A stretch of 64,000 bases of DNA from Vibrio agarilyticus (GCF_012641465.1 NZ_JABAIK010000006.1:62001-126000); one strand, 5' to 3'. Positions 18,782-28,219 are shown, numbered from the stretch's first letter. Notes: generated by a model not told the origin, from the letters alone. Translations and numbers: made by a program.

Positions 18782-20587
18782 ATGTTGCTTCTAACCAATC
18801 ACATCGGCTATGAACAAACGGGCACCAAACGCGCCATTTTGCAATCGCGACAAGCTCGACTCTCTAGCTACAGCGCGCAGCTTATTTGCGCCAAGAATCA
18901 TCTGACGGTGGCAACCTTGCCCATTACAAAAGCTGAAAAAGTGGCCAAATGGCATCAAGGCTATTTTTATGGTATTGATTTTTCAGACTTTAACCAAGAA
19001 GGCCTTTTCTATCTACGGGTTGAACACACGCGTTCACACCCCTTTCAAATTGGCCAAGATGTTCTGATGCAAACGACATTTTCCGATCTGCTGCACTATT
19101 TTAAGTCCCAACGCTGCAGCGGCATTTTTGACGCTCAAGACGTTGCTGCGCCCATCTATGGACAACAACGCACGGTGGATGTTCATGGCGGCTGGTATGA
19201 CGCCTCTGGTGATGTGAGCAAATATTTGAGTCATCTCTCTTACGCTAATTATTTCAACCCTCAGCAGACCCCTATGATTGTATGGAATCTGTTAAAAGGG
19301 CATCAAATGCTGTGTAACGAGGGCGATTTACCACGATTTTTACAATTACGCCTTACTGAAGAAGCGCTGTTTGGCGCTGATTTCCTGTATCGCATGCAAG
19401 ATCCGCAAGGGTATTTCTACACCACAGTGTTTGACCAGTGGAGCAAGCAGACCGAACAACGCGAGATTTGTGCTTACGAGACTCAACAAGGGCATAAATC
19501 GGCCGATTATCAAGCAGCTTTTCGCCAAGGTGGCGGCATGGCAATCGCCGCACTTGCCGCCGCCGCTCGGCTAACCAGTCACGGCCAATACAGTCAAGAC
19601 CAATATCTAGCCGCAGCAGAGCGGGGCTATTGGCACCTTAAAACTCATAATCACAGCTACACCGACGACGGCGTTGACAACATCATTGATGAGTATTGCG
19701 CCCTATTGGCCAGTGTTGAGTTGTATCGCACCACAAAGCAAACTCGCTATCTTGATGAAGCGCGCGATTGGGCTTTACAACTCAGTGCTCGTCAGCACAG
19801 TGATGACCAAATGCACTATTTTTGGTCTGCCAATCACGATGGCTCCCGCCCCTATTTTCACGCTAGTGACGCTGGCTTACCTGTTATCGCACTGTGTGAA
19901 TACCTCAGCATTGAAAGCGACAGTGCGCGTTACAACATCATCCAAACGGTGGTCAACCAAGCGTGCGAATTTGAATTGGCCATTACCAAGAAAAAAGCCA
20001 ACCCGTTTGGCTACCCACGGCAATACGTTAAAGGGATGAATGAAAATAAGCGTGATGCCTTTTTTATCGCTCACGACAATGAAACTGGCTATTGGTGGCA
20101 GGGAGAAAATGCGCGCCTAGCCTCACTGGCAGCGATGAGCCTACTCGCACAACCTTTTGTCAATAAAGAGGCATCTCAACCCTTGCTGGCGTTCGGTCAA
20201 AACGCCCTTAACTGGATTGTGGGACTGAACCCTTTTGATATCTGTATGCTCGATGGACATGGACACAACAATCCAAACTACCTTCCAGAACTGGGGTTTT
20301 CCAACGCAAAAGGTGGCGTCTGTAATGGCATTACCGGAGGCTTTGATGACGAGGACGATATCGCCTTTAACCCAGCGCCCCACCATCGCGATATGTTGCA
20401 AAACTGGCGCTGGGGAGAGCAATGGATCCCGCACGCAGGGTGGTTATTGCTTGCGGTGATGAGCCAAAGCCATCACCTAAATCAACGCACCTCATCACAG
20501 CAAAAAACCACTAACGATGCCATCAATCAGGCCGCTTCATCGGCGCACGACTCTTTGAATCAACCAGTGCAAGGAGCCGTCCTATGA
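18782..20587 (+). CDS. GH9 exo-beta-D-glucosaminidase (endoglucanase-like), cytosolic
   Basis: Glycoside hydrolase family 9 protein of 601 residues. I took the ATG at 18782 with GGAG six bases upstream; the frame opens at a TTG four codons earlier that overlaps this ribosome site. An N-terminal immunoglobulin-like CelD_N domain (TNHIGYEQTGTKRAIL) precedes the (alpha/alpha)6 catalytic domain. The Asp-bearing VHGGWYDASGD motif is near residue 140 and a GLNPFDICMLDGHGHNNP-like block lies near the C-terminus. There is no signal peptide, so it acts inside the cell. GH9 proteins at this position in vibrios and Photobacterium have been characterised as exo-beta-D-glucosaminidases acting on chitosan-type oligomers, so older endoglucanase labels are probably wrong. 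The last four bases overlap the kinase start (ATGA). Confidence 0.85.
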   Translation: MLLLTNHIGYEQTGTKRAILQSRQARLSSYSAQLICAKNHLTVATLPITKAEKVAKWHQGYFYGIDFSDFNQEGLFYLRVEHTRSHPFQIGQDVLMQTTFSDLLHYFKSQRCSGIFDAQDVAAPIYGQQRTVDVHGGWYDASGDVSKYLSHLSYANYFNPQQTPMIVWNLLKGHQMLCNEGDLPRFLQLRLTEEALFGADFLYRMQDPQGYFYTTVFDQWSKQTEQREICAYETQQGHKSADYQAAFRQGGGMAIAALAAAARLTSHGQYSQDQYLAAAERGYWHLKTHNHSYTDDGVDNIIDEYCALLASVELYRTTKQTRYLDEARDWALQLSARQHSDDQMHYFWSANHDGSRPYFHASDAGLPVIALCEYLSIESDSARYNIIQTVVNQACEFELAITKKKANPFGYPRQYVKGMNENKRDAFFIAHDNETGYWWQGENARLASLAAMSLLAQPFVNKEASQPLLAFGQNALNWIVGLNPFDICMLDGHGHNNPNYLPELGFSNAKGGVCNGITGGFDDEDDIAFNPAPHHRDMLQNWRWGEQWIPHAGWLLLAVMSQSHHLNQRTSSQQKTTNDAINQAASSAHDSLNQPVQGAVL

Positions 20588-21474
20588 GTCTGTATTACGT
20601 GGGAGTTGATGGCGGTGGCACTTCATGCCGCGCGCGGATTCGCGATGAACACGGTCAATGGGTAGGTGAAGCCAAAAGCGGCAGCGCCAATATTTTGCTG
20701 GGTGTTGAGCTAGCTATGCAATCGATTATCGAAGCGATTGAGCAAGCGGCGCGCCAAGGCGGAATATCATCGACTCAGTTTTGCCAAATGCACGTCGGAC
20801 TGGCACTGGCAGGCGCTGAACAAAAACAAGCGTGGCAAGATTTCATGGCACTCCCTCATCCGTTTGCCTCTCTGACCTTAAATACCGATGCTTATGGCGC
20901 TTGCATCGGCGCTCATAATAAAGGCAATGGTGCCATTCTAATTGCAGGAACCGGTTCTTGCGGCATTTTGCTTCAAGAGGGTGTCCAGCATGTTGTCGGC
21001 GGTCATGAGTTTCCGATTTCCGATCAAGGCAGTGGCGCGGTAATGGGGTTGCGTCTGATACAGCAAGTTTTACTGGCTTATGATGGCGTTCGCGATCATA
21101 GCGCCCTATCTCACCGCATACTTGCCCATTTTAACGATGATATTGACACCATTGTTCAATGGTCAAAAACCGCGCTACCTCGAGATTATGGCCAATTCTC
21201 TCCTGATATTTTCGTCTATGCCCAGCACGGAGACCCCTTGGCCAAAGAGTTACTAAGCCAAACCGCCGCCGATATCGATATGTGGCTATCCGCACTGCAG
21301 CAAAAAGGCGCGCAACGCATCTGCCTAATGGGTGGCATTGCCGAACGCATTGGTCCTTGGCTTTCACCGCCCCTGCGCCACCTTATCGTCGAGCCACAAT
21401 TCGATGCCATTGAAGGCGCTTTGATGTTTGCCAATTGCGCTGAGCATAACCTTTACCCCGAGTTTCTTAATTAG
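20584..21474 (+). CDS. gspK: Glucosamine-specific kinase
   Basis: BadF/BadG-type ATPase-fold kinase of 296 residues. It has the N-terminal phosphate loop DGGGTSCRARI, the AGTGSCG adenosine-side motif and SDQGSGAVMGLRLI. The V. cholerae orthologue GspK phosphorylates glucosamine at O6 with ATP. It would convert GlcN released by the GH9 enzyme to GlcN-6-P. Its start overlaps the GH9 stop (ATGA), implying coupling of the enzyme that makes glucosamine with the one that traps it. Confidence 0.9.
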   Translation: MSLYYVGVDGGGTSCRARIRDEHGQWVGEAKSGSANILLGVELAMQSIIEAIEQAARQGGISSTQFCQMHVGLALAGAEQKQAWQDFMALPHPFASLTLNTDAYGACIGAHNKGNGAILIAGTGSCGILLQEGVQHVVGGHEFPISDQGSGAVMGLRLIQQVLLAYDGVRDHSALSHRILAHFNDDIDTIVQWSKTALPRDYGQFSPDIFVYAQHGDPLAKELLSQTAADIDMWLSALQQKGAQRICLMGGIAERIGPWLSPPLRHLIVEPQFDAIEGALMFANCAEHNLYPEFLN

Positions 21475-21482
21475 GAGCTATT

Positions 21483-23408
21483 ATGGATTACCGTCTTGAC
21501 CTTGTGGTCTTATCAGAGCATGACCAAACCTGCCGCTTCGGTATGACACTGCACAATCTTGGCGAACAAGATCTGATCAACTGGTCGCTAACATTTGCCT
21601 TCACTCGTTTTATTACTCCCGGCTCGATGACGCATGGTGAACACCATCAAGTCGGCAGTTTTTGTCAATTAAAACCTGACACGCTCGTGCTCGCCGCGAA
21701 CCATCATTATTACTGTGAATTCAGCGTCGGGTCGTTTCCATTTCGTTATCACACCGATGGGATTTTGGACGCTTTTGTTGAATCAGAACAACAAGGCCAA
21801 AAAGTACGGGTTCCCGTCGCATTAACCCCTTTAGTGCTGAACAGCCCACATACAGAGCGCAGTTTTGTACCAAGCGTTATCGCCAATGAATTGGCATTAC
21901 TGCCACACCCCAATCAACTACAACGTGATAATGGCCACTTTGTGGTGAAGCGCACACTAGGTGTTGCGTGTCATAGTGAGCTTGCCACGTCAGCGACTCA
22001 GTGGCTGATTGATGAATTTGCGCGAATTCACCAAATGAAACTGAGCAACAGTCGCAATGGATTGCTGATTATGAAAAGCAATCCAACACTGGATGAAGGG
22101 GAATACAGCCTTAAAGTGACCCTTGAGGGCATCAAAGTCGAAGCGGGATCTCGCTCAGGTTTTACTCACGCCTGCGCTACATTACTTCAGCTTGCGCAGC
22201 TCACTCCGCAAGGAACAAGCGATCAGGTTCAATTCCCCTGTGTCACGGTTCGTGATGCACCACGCTTTCGCTATCGCGGCATGATGCTTGACTGTTCACG
22301 TCATTTCCATTCAGTGGCAACCGTGAAACGACTTATCAATCAATTAGCACACTACAAGTTTAATACCTTTCATTGGCATTTAAGCGATGATGAAGGTTGG
22401 CGGATTGAAATTAACGCCTACCCCGAACTCACCGAAAAAGGCGCTTGGCGCGGACTCGATGAAGTGTGTGAGCCGCAATACAGCCATTTGTTGCATCGTT
22501 ATGGTGGTTTTTATACTCAAGCACAGGTCCGCGATGTGATCGAATACGCGCACCAGCGCGGCATCACGGTGATCCCGGAAATCGATATTCCCGGACACTG
22601 CCGTGCTGCCGTTAAATCGCTGCCTGATTTACTGGTGGAAAAAGAAGACACCACTGAGTACCGCAGCATTCAAAATTACCGCGACAATTTATTAAACCCA
22701 GGGCTTGCGGGGACTTATCAGTTTCTCGACCGAGTACTTGAAGAAATCGCCGAACTCTTTCCTGCTCCCTTTGTTCACATTGGCGCAGATGAAGTTCCTC
22801 ACGGAGCATGGACTGGCAGTCCTAGCTGTCAGGCTCTTATGGAACAAGAAGGGTATTGCGATTCAAAAGAGCTTCAGGGCCATCTGCTGCGCTACGCTGA
22901 AAAAAAACTGCGCTCACTTGGCAAACGGATGTTGGGCTGGGAAGAAGCACAACATGGCGACAAAGTCAGTAAAGATACCGTGATTTATTCATGGCTAAGC
23001 GAAGAGGCGGCGCTCAATTGTGCGCGTAATGGCTTTGATGTGGTGTTGCAGCCAGGGCAATCGACTTACCTCGATATGGCCCAAGATTTTGCCCCCGAAG
23101 AGCCTGGCGTCGATTGGGCTAACGCACTGCCGCTTGAACGAGCATATCGTTACGAACCGATGAGTGAGATCCCTAACGACGATCCCCTGCGCAAACGCAT
23201 TTGGGGAATCCAAACCGCATTATGGTGCGAAATCATCAACCACCCTGCTCGCGTTGATTACATGATTTTCCCAAGATTAACCGCAATGGCTGAAGCGGGC
23301 TGGACCCAAAATTCGCGTCGCGACTGGCTTGATTACCTTGGTCGCCTAAAAGGGCACTTGGTGATGTTAGATAAACAAGCGATTACCTATCGCAATCCGT
23401 GGAAATAA
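21483..23408 (+). CDS. GH20 beta-N-acetylhexosaminidase, cytosolic
   Basis: Releases GlcNAc from the non-reducing end of chitin oligosaccharides. The 641-residue protein has an N-terminal carbohydrate-binding-like beta domain and a small alpha/beta GH20b domain. The TIM barrel begins around 258 (RFRYRGMMLDCSRHFH) and has the catalytic pair D436-E437 in HIGADEVPHGAW. DEGWRIEI and the aromatic pocket WGIQTALWCEII are also present. There is no signal peptide, consistent with the V. cholerae and V. harveyi GlcNAcases. The ribosome site GGAG precedes the ATG and the gene follows gspK by 8 bases. Confidence 0.95.
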   Translation: MDYRLDLVVLSEHDQTCRFGMTLHNLGEQDLINWSLTFAFTRFITPGSMTHGEHHQVGSFCQLKPDTLVLAANHHYYCEFSVGSFPFRYHTDGILDAFVESEQQGQKVRVPVALTPLVLNSPHTERSFVPSVIANELALLPHPNQLQRDNGHFVVKRTLGVACHSELATSATQWLIDEFARIHQMKLSNSRNGLLIMKSNPTLDEGEYSLKVTLEGIKVEAGSRSGFTHACATLLQLAQLTPQGTSDQVQFPCVTVRDAPRFRYRGMMLDCSRHFHSVATVKRLINQLAHYKFNTFHWHLSDDEGWRIEINAYPELTEKGAWRGLDEVCEPQYSHLLHRYGGFYTQAQVRDVIEYAHQRGITVIPEIDIPGHCRAAVKSLPDLLVEKEDTTEYRSIQNYRDNLLNPGLAGTYQFLDRVLEEIAELFPAPFVHIGADEVPHGAWTGSPSCQALMEQEGYCDSKELQGHLLRYAEKKLRSLGKRMLGWEEAQHGDKVSKDTVIYSWLSEEAALNCARNGFDVVLQPGQSTYLDMAQDFAPEEPGVDWANALPLERAYRYEPMSEIPNDDPLRKRIWGIQTALWCEIINHPARVDYMIFPRLTAMAEAGWTQNSRRDWLDYLGRLKGHLVMLDKQAITYRNPWK

Positions 23409-23450
23409 ACCGAAGCTAGCCGGTTTTAACCACATCATTTTTGACTGTTT

Positions 23451-23470
23451 GACCGCGTCATTTTGCGGTC
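23451..23470 (+). other. Intercistronic hairpin before GH94 gene
   Basis: GACCGC (23451-23456) pairs with GCGGTC (23465-23470) around an eight-base loop in the 82-base gap between the GH20 and GH94 genes. The bases after it (GTTAAACTAAGGA) hold the ribosome site, not a T-run, so a mRNA-processing or stabilising role is more plausible than termination. Confidence 0.45.
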
Positions 23471-23490
23471 GTTAAACTAAGGAAAACACC

Positions 23491-25899
23491 ATGCAATACG
23501 GCTATTTCGATAATGACAATCGTGAATATGTCATCACCCGTCCTGACGTTCCTGCGCCATGGACTAACTATCTAGGGACTGAGAAATTTTGTACGGTCAT
23601 TTCTCATAACGCGGGCGGTTACTCGTTCTACAACTCGCCTGAGTACAACCGTGTCACGAAATTCCGCCCGAATGCGACATTTGACCGCCCTGGACACTAC
23701 GTCTACCTGCGTGATGATGCCACTGGTGACTACTGGTCAATCTCTTGGCAACCGGTAGCGAAAAGCCTTGAAGAAGCCAGCTATGAAGTGCGTCATGGTT
23801 TGTCTTACTCTAAATTCAAATGTGAATACAACGGCATCACTGCGACCAAAACCCTCTTCGTACCAAAAGGCGAAGATGCCGAAATTTGGGACGTTGTTGT
23901 CAAAAACACCTCAGATAAGCCTCGCACCATCAGTGCCTTCTCGTTTGTTGAGTTCTCTTTTAGCCATATTCAATCGGATAACCAAAACCATCAGATGTCG
24001 TTGTACTCTGCTGGTACCGCGTACAAAGATGGCGTGATTGAGTACGATCTCTACTACAACACCAATGATTTCGAAGGTTTCTACTACCTAGCCTCAACAT
24101 TTGACCCTGACTCGTACGACGGTCAACGTGACAGTTTCCTTGGTCTATACCGTGATGAGTCAAACCCACTGGCGGTTGAGCAAGGTCAGTGTTTCAACAC
24201 AGCGCAAACCTGTTACAACCACTGTGGTTCACTGCACAAACAATTTGTGATTCAACCCGGTCAAGAAGTGCGCTTTGCTTACATTCTTGGTATCGGTAAA
24301 GGCAATGGTGAGCGTTTGCGCGCGAAATATCAAAACCTTGCCGAAGTTGACAACGCCTTTGCTGGCATCAAAGCCCACTGGGATGAGCGCTGCGGCAAGT
24401 TCCAAGTGAAGTCGCCAAACCAAGGTCTTGACACCATGATCAACGCTTGGACGCTGTATCAAGCTGAGACGTGTGTGGTTTGGTCTCGCTTTGCTTCATT
24501 TATCGAAGTGGGTGGTCGTACTGGTTTGGGTTACCGCGATACTGCGCAAGACGCAATTTCTGTCCCTCACGCAAACCCAGCAATGACGCGCAAACGTATT
24601 GTTGACCTACTTCGTGGTCAAGTGAAAGCAGGTTACGGCTTGCACCTATTTGATCCAGATTGGTTCGATCCTGAAAAAGCCGACGTCAAACCGTCTAAAT
24701 CGCCAACGGTTGTGCCAACGCCATCGGATGAAGATAAGATCCACGGCATTGAAGACACCTGTTCTGATGACCACCTATGGTTAGTGCCTACCATTTGTAA
24801 ATACGTGATGGAAACCGGCGAGCACAGCTTCTTTAATGAAATGATCCCTTACGCAGATGGCGGCGTCGCCACCGTTTACGATCACATGAAAGCCGCACTG
24901 GATTTCTCTGCCGAATACGTCGGTCAAACCGGCATCTGTAAAGGTCTACGCGCTGACTGGAACGACTGTCTGAACCTTGGCGGTGGTGAGTCTTCTATGG
25001 TGTCATTCCTGCACTTCTGGGCACTGCAAGAGTTCATCGACCTTGCAAAATTCCTAGGCAAAGAAGACGACGTTGAAAAATACACCATCATGGCAGCAAA
25101 CGTGCGTGAAGCGTGTGAAACGCACCTTTGGGATGATGAAGGCGGTTGGTACATCCGTGGTCTAACCAAAAACGGTGACAAGATCGGTACCGCGCAGCAA
25201 AAAGAAGGCCGTGTCCACCTTGAGTCAAATACCCTAGCGGTACTGTCTGGTGCCGTGTCTCAAGAGCGCGGTGAGAAAGCGATGGATGCGGTGGATGAGA
25301 ACCTGTTCTCTGAATACGGGCTGCACCTAAACTCACCATCGTTTGCCACGCCAAACGACGACATCGGCTTCGTGACTCGTGTATACCAAGGCGTGAAAGA
25401 AAACGGCGCTATCTTCTCGCATCCAAACCCATGGGCTTGGGTCGCCGAAGCCAAACTGGGCCGTGGTGATCGTGCAATGAAGTTCTACGATGCATTGAAC
25501 CCGTACAACCAAAACGACATCATCGAAAAACGCATTGCAGAACCGTACTCTTACGTGCAATTCATCATGGGTCGTGACCACCAAGATCATGGCCGTGCTA
25601 ACCACCCATGGTTAACCGGTACCTCTGGCTGGGCGTATTTCGCCGTCACCAACTTCATCCTTGGTGTGCGTACGGGCTTCGATGGTCTGACGATCGATCC
25701 TTGTATTCCAACTAACTGGCCTGGTTTTGAAGTAACGCGCCAATGGCTGGGCGCGACATACAACATCAAAGTTGAAAACCCAAGTTCCGTGAGCAAAGGC
25801 GTGAAGACGATTACCGTCAACGGTGAAGTAATCAGCGGGGCATCGGTGCCTGTTCAGCCTGAAGGCAGCGTCAACGACGTCGTTGTTGTGCTTGGCTAA
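23491..25899 (+). CDS. N,N'-diacetylchitobiose phosphorylase (GH94)
   Basis: Cytosolic enzyme that splits (GlcNAc)2 with inorganic phosphate into GlcNAc-1-phosphate and GlcNAc, saving one ATP. The length of 802 residues fits V. proteolyticus ChbP (about 800). The catalytic general acid is Asp492, the second Asp of ADWNDCLN, matching the numbering of the studied enzyme. Other conserved blocks are YRDTAQDAISVPHANP and MTGTSGW-like LTGTSGWAYFAVTNFILGV. Codon use is highly biased, suggesting strong expression. GlcNAc-1-P would go to the mutase encoded next. Confidence 0.96.
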   Translation: MQYGYFDNDNREYVITRPDVPAPWTNYLGTEKFCTVISHNAGGYSFYNSPEYNRVTKFRPNATFDRPGHYVYLRDDATGDYWSISWQPVAKSLEEASYEVRHGLSYSKFKCEYNGITATKTLFVPKGEDAEIWDVVVKNTSDKPRTISAFSFVEFSFSHIQSDNQNHQMSLYSAGTAYKDGVIEYDLYYNTNDFEGFYYLASTFDPDSYDGQRDSFLGLYRDESNPLAVEQGQCFNTAQTCYNHCGSLHKQFVIQPGQEVRFAYILGIGKGNGERLRAKYQNLAEVDNAFAGIKAHWDERCGKFQVKSPNQGLDTMINAWTLYQAETCVVWSRFASFIEVGGRTGLGYRDTAQDAISVPHANPAMTRKRIVDLLRGQVKAGYGLHLFDPDWFDPEKADVKPSKSPTVVPTPSDEDKIHGIEDTCSDDHLWLVPTICKYVMETGEHSFFNEMIPYADGGVATVYDHMKAALDFSAEYVGQTGICKGLRADWNDCLNLGGGESSMVSFLHFWALQEFIDLAKFLGKEDDVEKYTIMAANVREACETHLWDDEGGWYIRGLTKNGDKIGTAQQKEGRVHLESNTLAVLSGAVSQERGEKAMDAVDENLFSEYGLHLNSPSFATPNDDIGFVTRVYQGVKENGAIFSHPNPWAWVAEAKLGRGDRAMKFYDALNPYNQNDIIEKRIAEPYSYVQFIMGRDHQDHGRANHPWLTGTSGWAYFAVTNFILGVRTGFDGLTIDPCIPTNWPGFEVTRQWLGATYNIKVENPSSVSKGVKTITVNGEVISGASVPVQPEGSVNDVVVVLG

Positions 25900-25910
25900 T
25901 CATTAAGGCA

Positions 25911-25939
25911 ATGGCTCAGCGACTTGCTGAGCCATTTTT
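25911..25939 (+). terminator. Rho-independent terminator after GH94 gene
   Basis: ATGGCTCAGC and GCTGAGCCAT form a perfect 10-base stem with a five-base loop followed by TTTTT. It sits 11 bases after the GH94 stop and 22 bases before the mutase start. It should therefore reduce, but perhaps not abolish, transcription into the mutase gene. Confidence 0.9.
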
Positions 25940-25961
25940 GCCAAATCGAAAGGAATTCAAC

Positions 25962-27374
25962 ATGATCAAATTTGGTACAGGCGGCTGGCGCGCCTTTATC
26001 GGTGAAGAGTTTACCAAGGACAATGTCTGTTTAGTTGCTCAAGCCCTTGCCAACATCATTCACAATGAAAATGTGGCCGAGCGCGGTTTTGTGATTGGTT
26101 ATGACCGCCGCTTTTTATCTGACAAAGCCGGCTGCTGGTTTGCTGAGGTTCTCGCTGCCAATGGCGTCAAGGTCAGCTTTATCGATAAATTTGTTCCAAC
26201 CCCTATCGTAATGTTCAAAGCCAAAGAAATGGCCTGCGCGTATTCGGCGTGTATCACCGCGTCACACAACCCGGCCGATTACAACGGCATTAAAGTGTTT
26301 ATTGAAGGTGGCCGTGACGCCGATGAAGTGATCACGCAAAAGATTGAAGAACAAATCGCTCACCTGACGCTTGCCGACGTCCAAAGCGTTGAGTTTGAAC
26401 AAGCAGTGGATGACAAGCTGATTGAAATCATCAATCCGATGAACGAGTTCGTTGATTCGATCATCGACTTTATCGACATTGAGGCGATCAAAAAAGCCAA
26501 TTTACGTGTGCTTATCGACCCTATGTTTGGCGTGGCGAAGAACGCTTTGCAAACCGTGCTGATCAACGGCCGCTGTGAAGTGGACGTGATCAACGACGGC
26601 AAAAACCCAGATTTTGGCGGCTTAATGCCTTCACCAAGCGCTGCAACCCTGTATCGCCTGATGCACCTTGTCGCGCAAGAAGGTTACGACATCGGTATCG
26701 GCACCGATGGCGATGCGGATCGCCTTGGCATTATTGATGAAAAAGGCAACTTCATTCACCCGAACGAAGTGCTGGTCCTGCTTTACTACTACTTGCTTGA
26801 GTACAAAGGCTGGCACGGCTCTGTGGTTCGCAATATCGCCACCACTCACCTTCTTGATAAGATCGCCGAAGATCACGGCGAAAAGTGTTTCGAAGTGCCC
26901 GTGGGCTTTAAGCACATCAGCTCACAAATGGAAGCCGATGATTCTCTGATTGGTGGCGAAAGCTCTGGCGGCCTTACCATTCGTGGTCACATCAAGGGTA
27001 AAGACGGCGTGTTTGCCTCAAGCCTATTGGTGGAGATGATCTCCGTTACCGGCAAGAAACTCTCTGAACTGCTGGATGAAATCTACGGCAGATACGGCTA
27101 TGCCTACACCGCAGAGGGCGATTGCAAATTCAAACCCGCACTGAAAGAGGCGCTTTACAACAAGATTTACGTTGAGAAGCAGCTGCCCGAGTTTGAATAC
27201 GAGATTGAAAAAGTCAGCTACGAAGATGGCGCGAAAGTCTACTTCAAAAATGGCGGCTGGGTGATTGCTCGATTCTCTGGAACCGAACCCTTGCTGCGCA
27301 TCTTTGCTGAGATGGAAAATAAATCGCAAGCAGAGCAAGTACTGCAAACGATGAAAACGTTTCTCGCCCTATGA
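25962..27374 (+). CDS. Phosphohexomutase (probable phosphoacetylglucosamine/phosphogluco-mutase)
   Basis: Alpha-D-phosphohexomutase superfamily enzyme of 470 residues. The start at 25962 (MIKFGTGGWRAF) has the ribosome site AAAGGAATTC. The frame extends upstream to an ATG that lies inside the terminator stem and is not credible. Key motifs are GTGGWRAF at the N-terminus, the phosphoserine loop TASHNPADYNG, the metal-binding loop DGDADRLG, the sugar loop GGESSGG and the phosphate loop RFSGTEPLLRI. In context it likely interconverts GlcNAc-1-P made by the phosphorylase with GlcNAc-6-P. Phosphoglucomutase activity cannot be excluded. Confidence 0.88.
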   Translation: MIKFGTGGWRAFIGEEFTKDNVCLVAQALANIIHNENVAERGFVIGYDRRFLSDKAGCWFAEVLAANGVKVSFIDKFVPTPIVMFKAKEMACAYSACITASHNPADYNGIKVFIEGGRDADEVITQKIEEQIAHLTLADVQSVEFEQAVDDKLIEIINPMNEFVDSIIDFIDIEAIKKANLRVLIDPMFGVAKNALQTVLINGRCEVDVINDGKNPDFGGLMPSPSAATLYRLMHLVAQEGYDIGIGTDGDADRLGIIDEKGNFIHPNEVLVLLYYYLLEYKGWHGSVVRNIATTHLLDKIAEDHGEKCFEVPVGFKHISSQMEADDSLIGGESSGGLTIRGHIKGKDGVFASSLLVEMISVTGKKLSELLDEIYGRYGYAYTAEGDCKFKPALKEALYNKIYVEKQLPEFEYEIEKVSYEDGAKVYFKNGGWVIARFSGTEPLLRIFAEMENKSQAEQVLQTMKTFLAL

Positions 27375-27382
27375 TAACCGCA

Positions 27383-27407
27383 AGACCTCGAGTCACACTC
27401 GAGGTCT
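27383..27407. terminator. Hairpin between convergent mutase and toxin genes
   Basis: AGACCTCGAG and CTCGAGGTCT pair over ten bases around a five-base loop, nine bases after the mutase stop codon. No T-run follows on either strand. It is the last clearly native-looking sequence before the AT-rich insertion. Possible bidirectional termination or mRNA end protection. Confidence 0.5.
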
Positions 27408-27474
27408 AAATTAGCAGTACATTCGATTAAATTCGCATTAAACGAAAACCTTAAATATCGAGCATATTCGAAAG

Positions 27475-28206
27475 TTAATCACAATCAAGAATATCACCGT
27501 GGTACATATGTCTCACCTTGGTTTTTCTGCTTTTAGGTGGATCAACCTCTTTCATTGCAACATAGATTGTACCATCTCCGCCTTTTTTTACTTTTTTAAC
27601 TTCAAAGTAGCTATCAGGCCTTAATAATATTTCAGCTTCTTTAGTAAAAGTCGGTGAAAAGTTCGAAATATTGACACCATCGGTTGATTCAATTGCAAAG
27701 ACAACCTTTTCTACTCCTGCTCCTCCAACACTGTCGGCGAACTCTTTCGCAATTGAGGCGCTATATGAGGTGGAAGCAAAAATGTTATTATAAACGACAT
27801 TCCCTTTCTTAATCAGTTTACTATATACCCCTTTTGGGTAAGCACCGCCACGATAAGTGACTCGAGTCTGAGTTGGCAATTTTTCTAATGAAGAATCTAA
27901 GACTTTAGCAAACATACTTTGAGGGTCATCAATATCATAGCCATCTTTCAACATTTCATTAAACATTTCTGGATTAATTGTATAGTTTTCAATAAAGCCA
28001 ACCTGATCAGGTGTTAAGTATTTCTTATAGTCTGCTCCTTCCTTTAAAGCTTTTTCTAACATTTTAGCCTGCTCATCAGTCGCTTGATGACTTCCAACAA
28101 TCATATTCATCATATAATTAATCCATGAATCATAGTTTGTTGCATAAGACTGCACTGATGATAATAACGCAAACGCTATTAATAATGAGTTAAATAATTT
28201 TTTCAT
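27475..28206 (-). CDS. Secreted mono-ADP-ribosyltransferase toxin candidate (R-STS-ExE)
   Basis: A 243-residue protein with a Sec signal peptide (KK then LFNSLLIAFALLSSVQSYA, cleavage near residue 22). The ADP-ribosyltransferase fold is indicated by an N-terminal helical part with LTPDQVGFIENYTINPEMFNEML (about 65-86). The NAD-binding arginine is R119 in VTYRGG, the FASTS segment gives S145-T-S147, and the catalytic ExE is E190-A-E192 in KEAEILLRP. ExE, rather than QxE, is typical of arginine-specific enzymes. Size, export signal and motifs resemble the Vis toxin of Vibrio splendidus and other single-domain bacterial ARTs. Halovibrin-type NAD-glycohydrolases of vibrios are an alternative. It follows the 1288-residue protein gene by 63 bases, which include a hairpin, and both appear horizontally acquired. 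No immunity gene is adjacent. Toxicity and target are inferred. Confidence 0.87.
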   Translation of the reverse strand: MKKLFNSLLIAFALLSSVQSYATNYDSWINYMMNMIVGSHQATDEQAKMLEKALKEGADYKKYLTPDQVGFIENYTINPEMFNEMLKDGYDIDDPQSMFAKVLDSSLEKLPTQTRVTYRGGAYPKGVYSKLIKKGNVVYNNIFASTSYSASIAKEFADSVGGAGVEKVVFAIESTDGVNISNFSPTFTKEAEILLRPDSYFEVKKVKKGGDGTIYVAMKEVDPPKSRKTKVRHMYHGDILDCD

Positions 28207-28219
28207 AAACTTATCTCAC

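Noticed and set aside
25911-25961. N-terminal extension of the mutase beginning at an ATG at 25911
   Set aside because: The codon lies in the stem of the GH94 terminator; family proteins begin at the MIKFGTGGWR-type start at 25962, which has a proper ribosome site.
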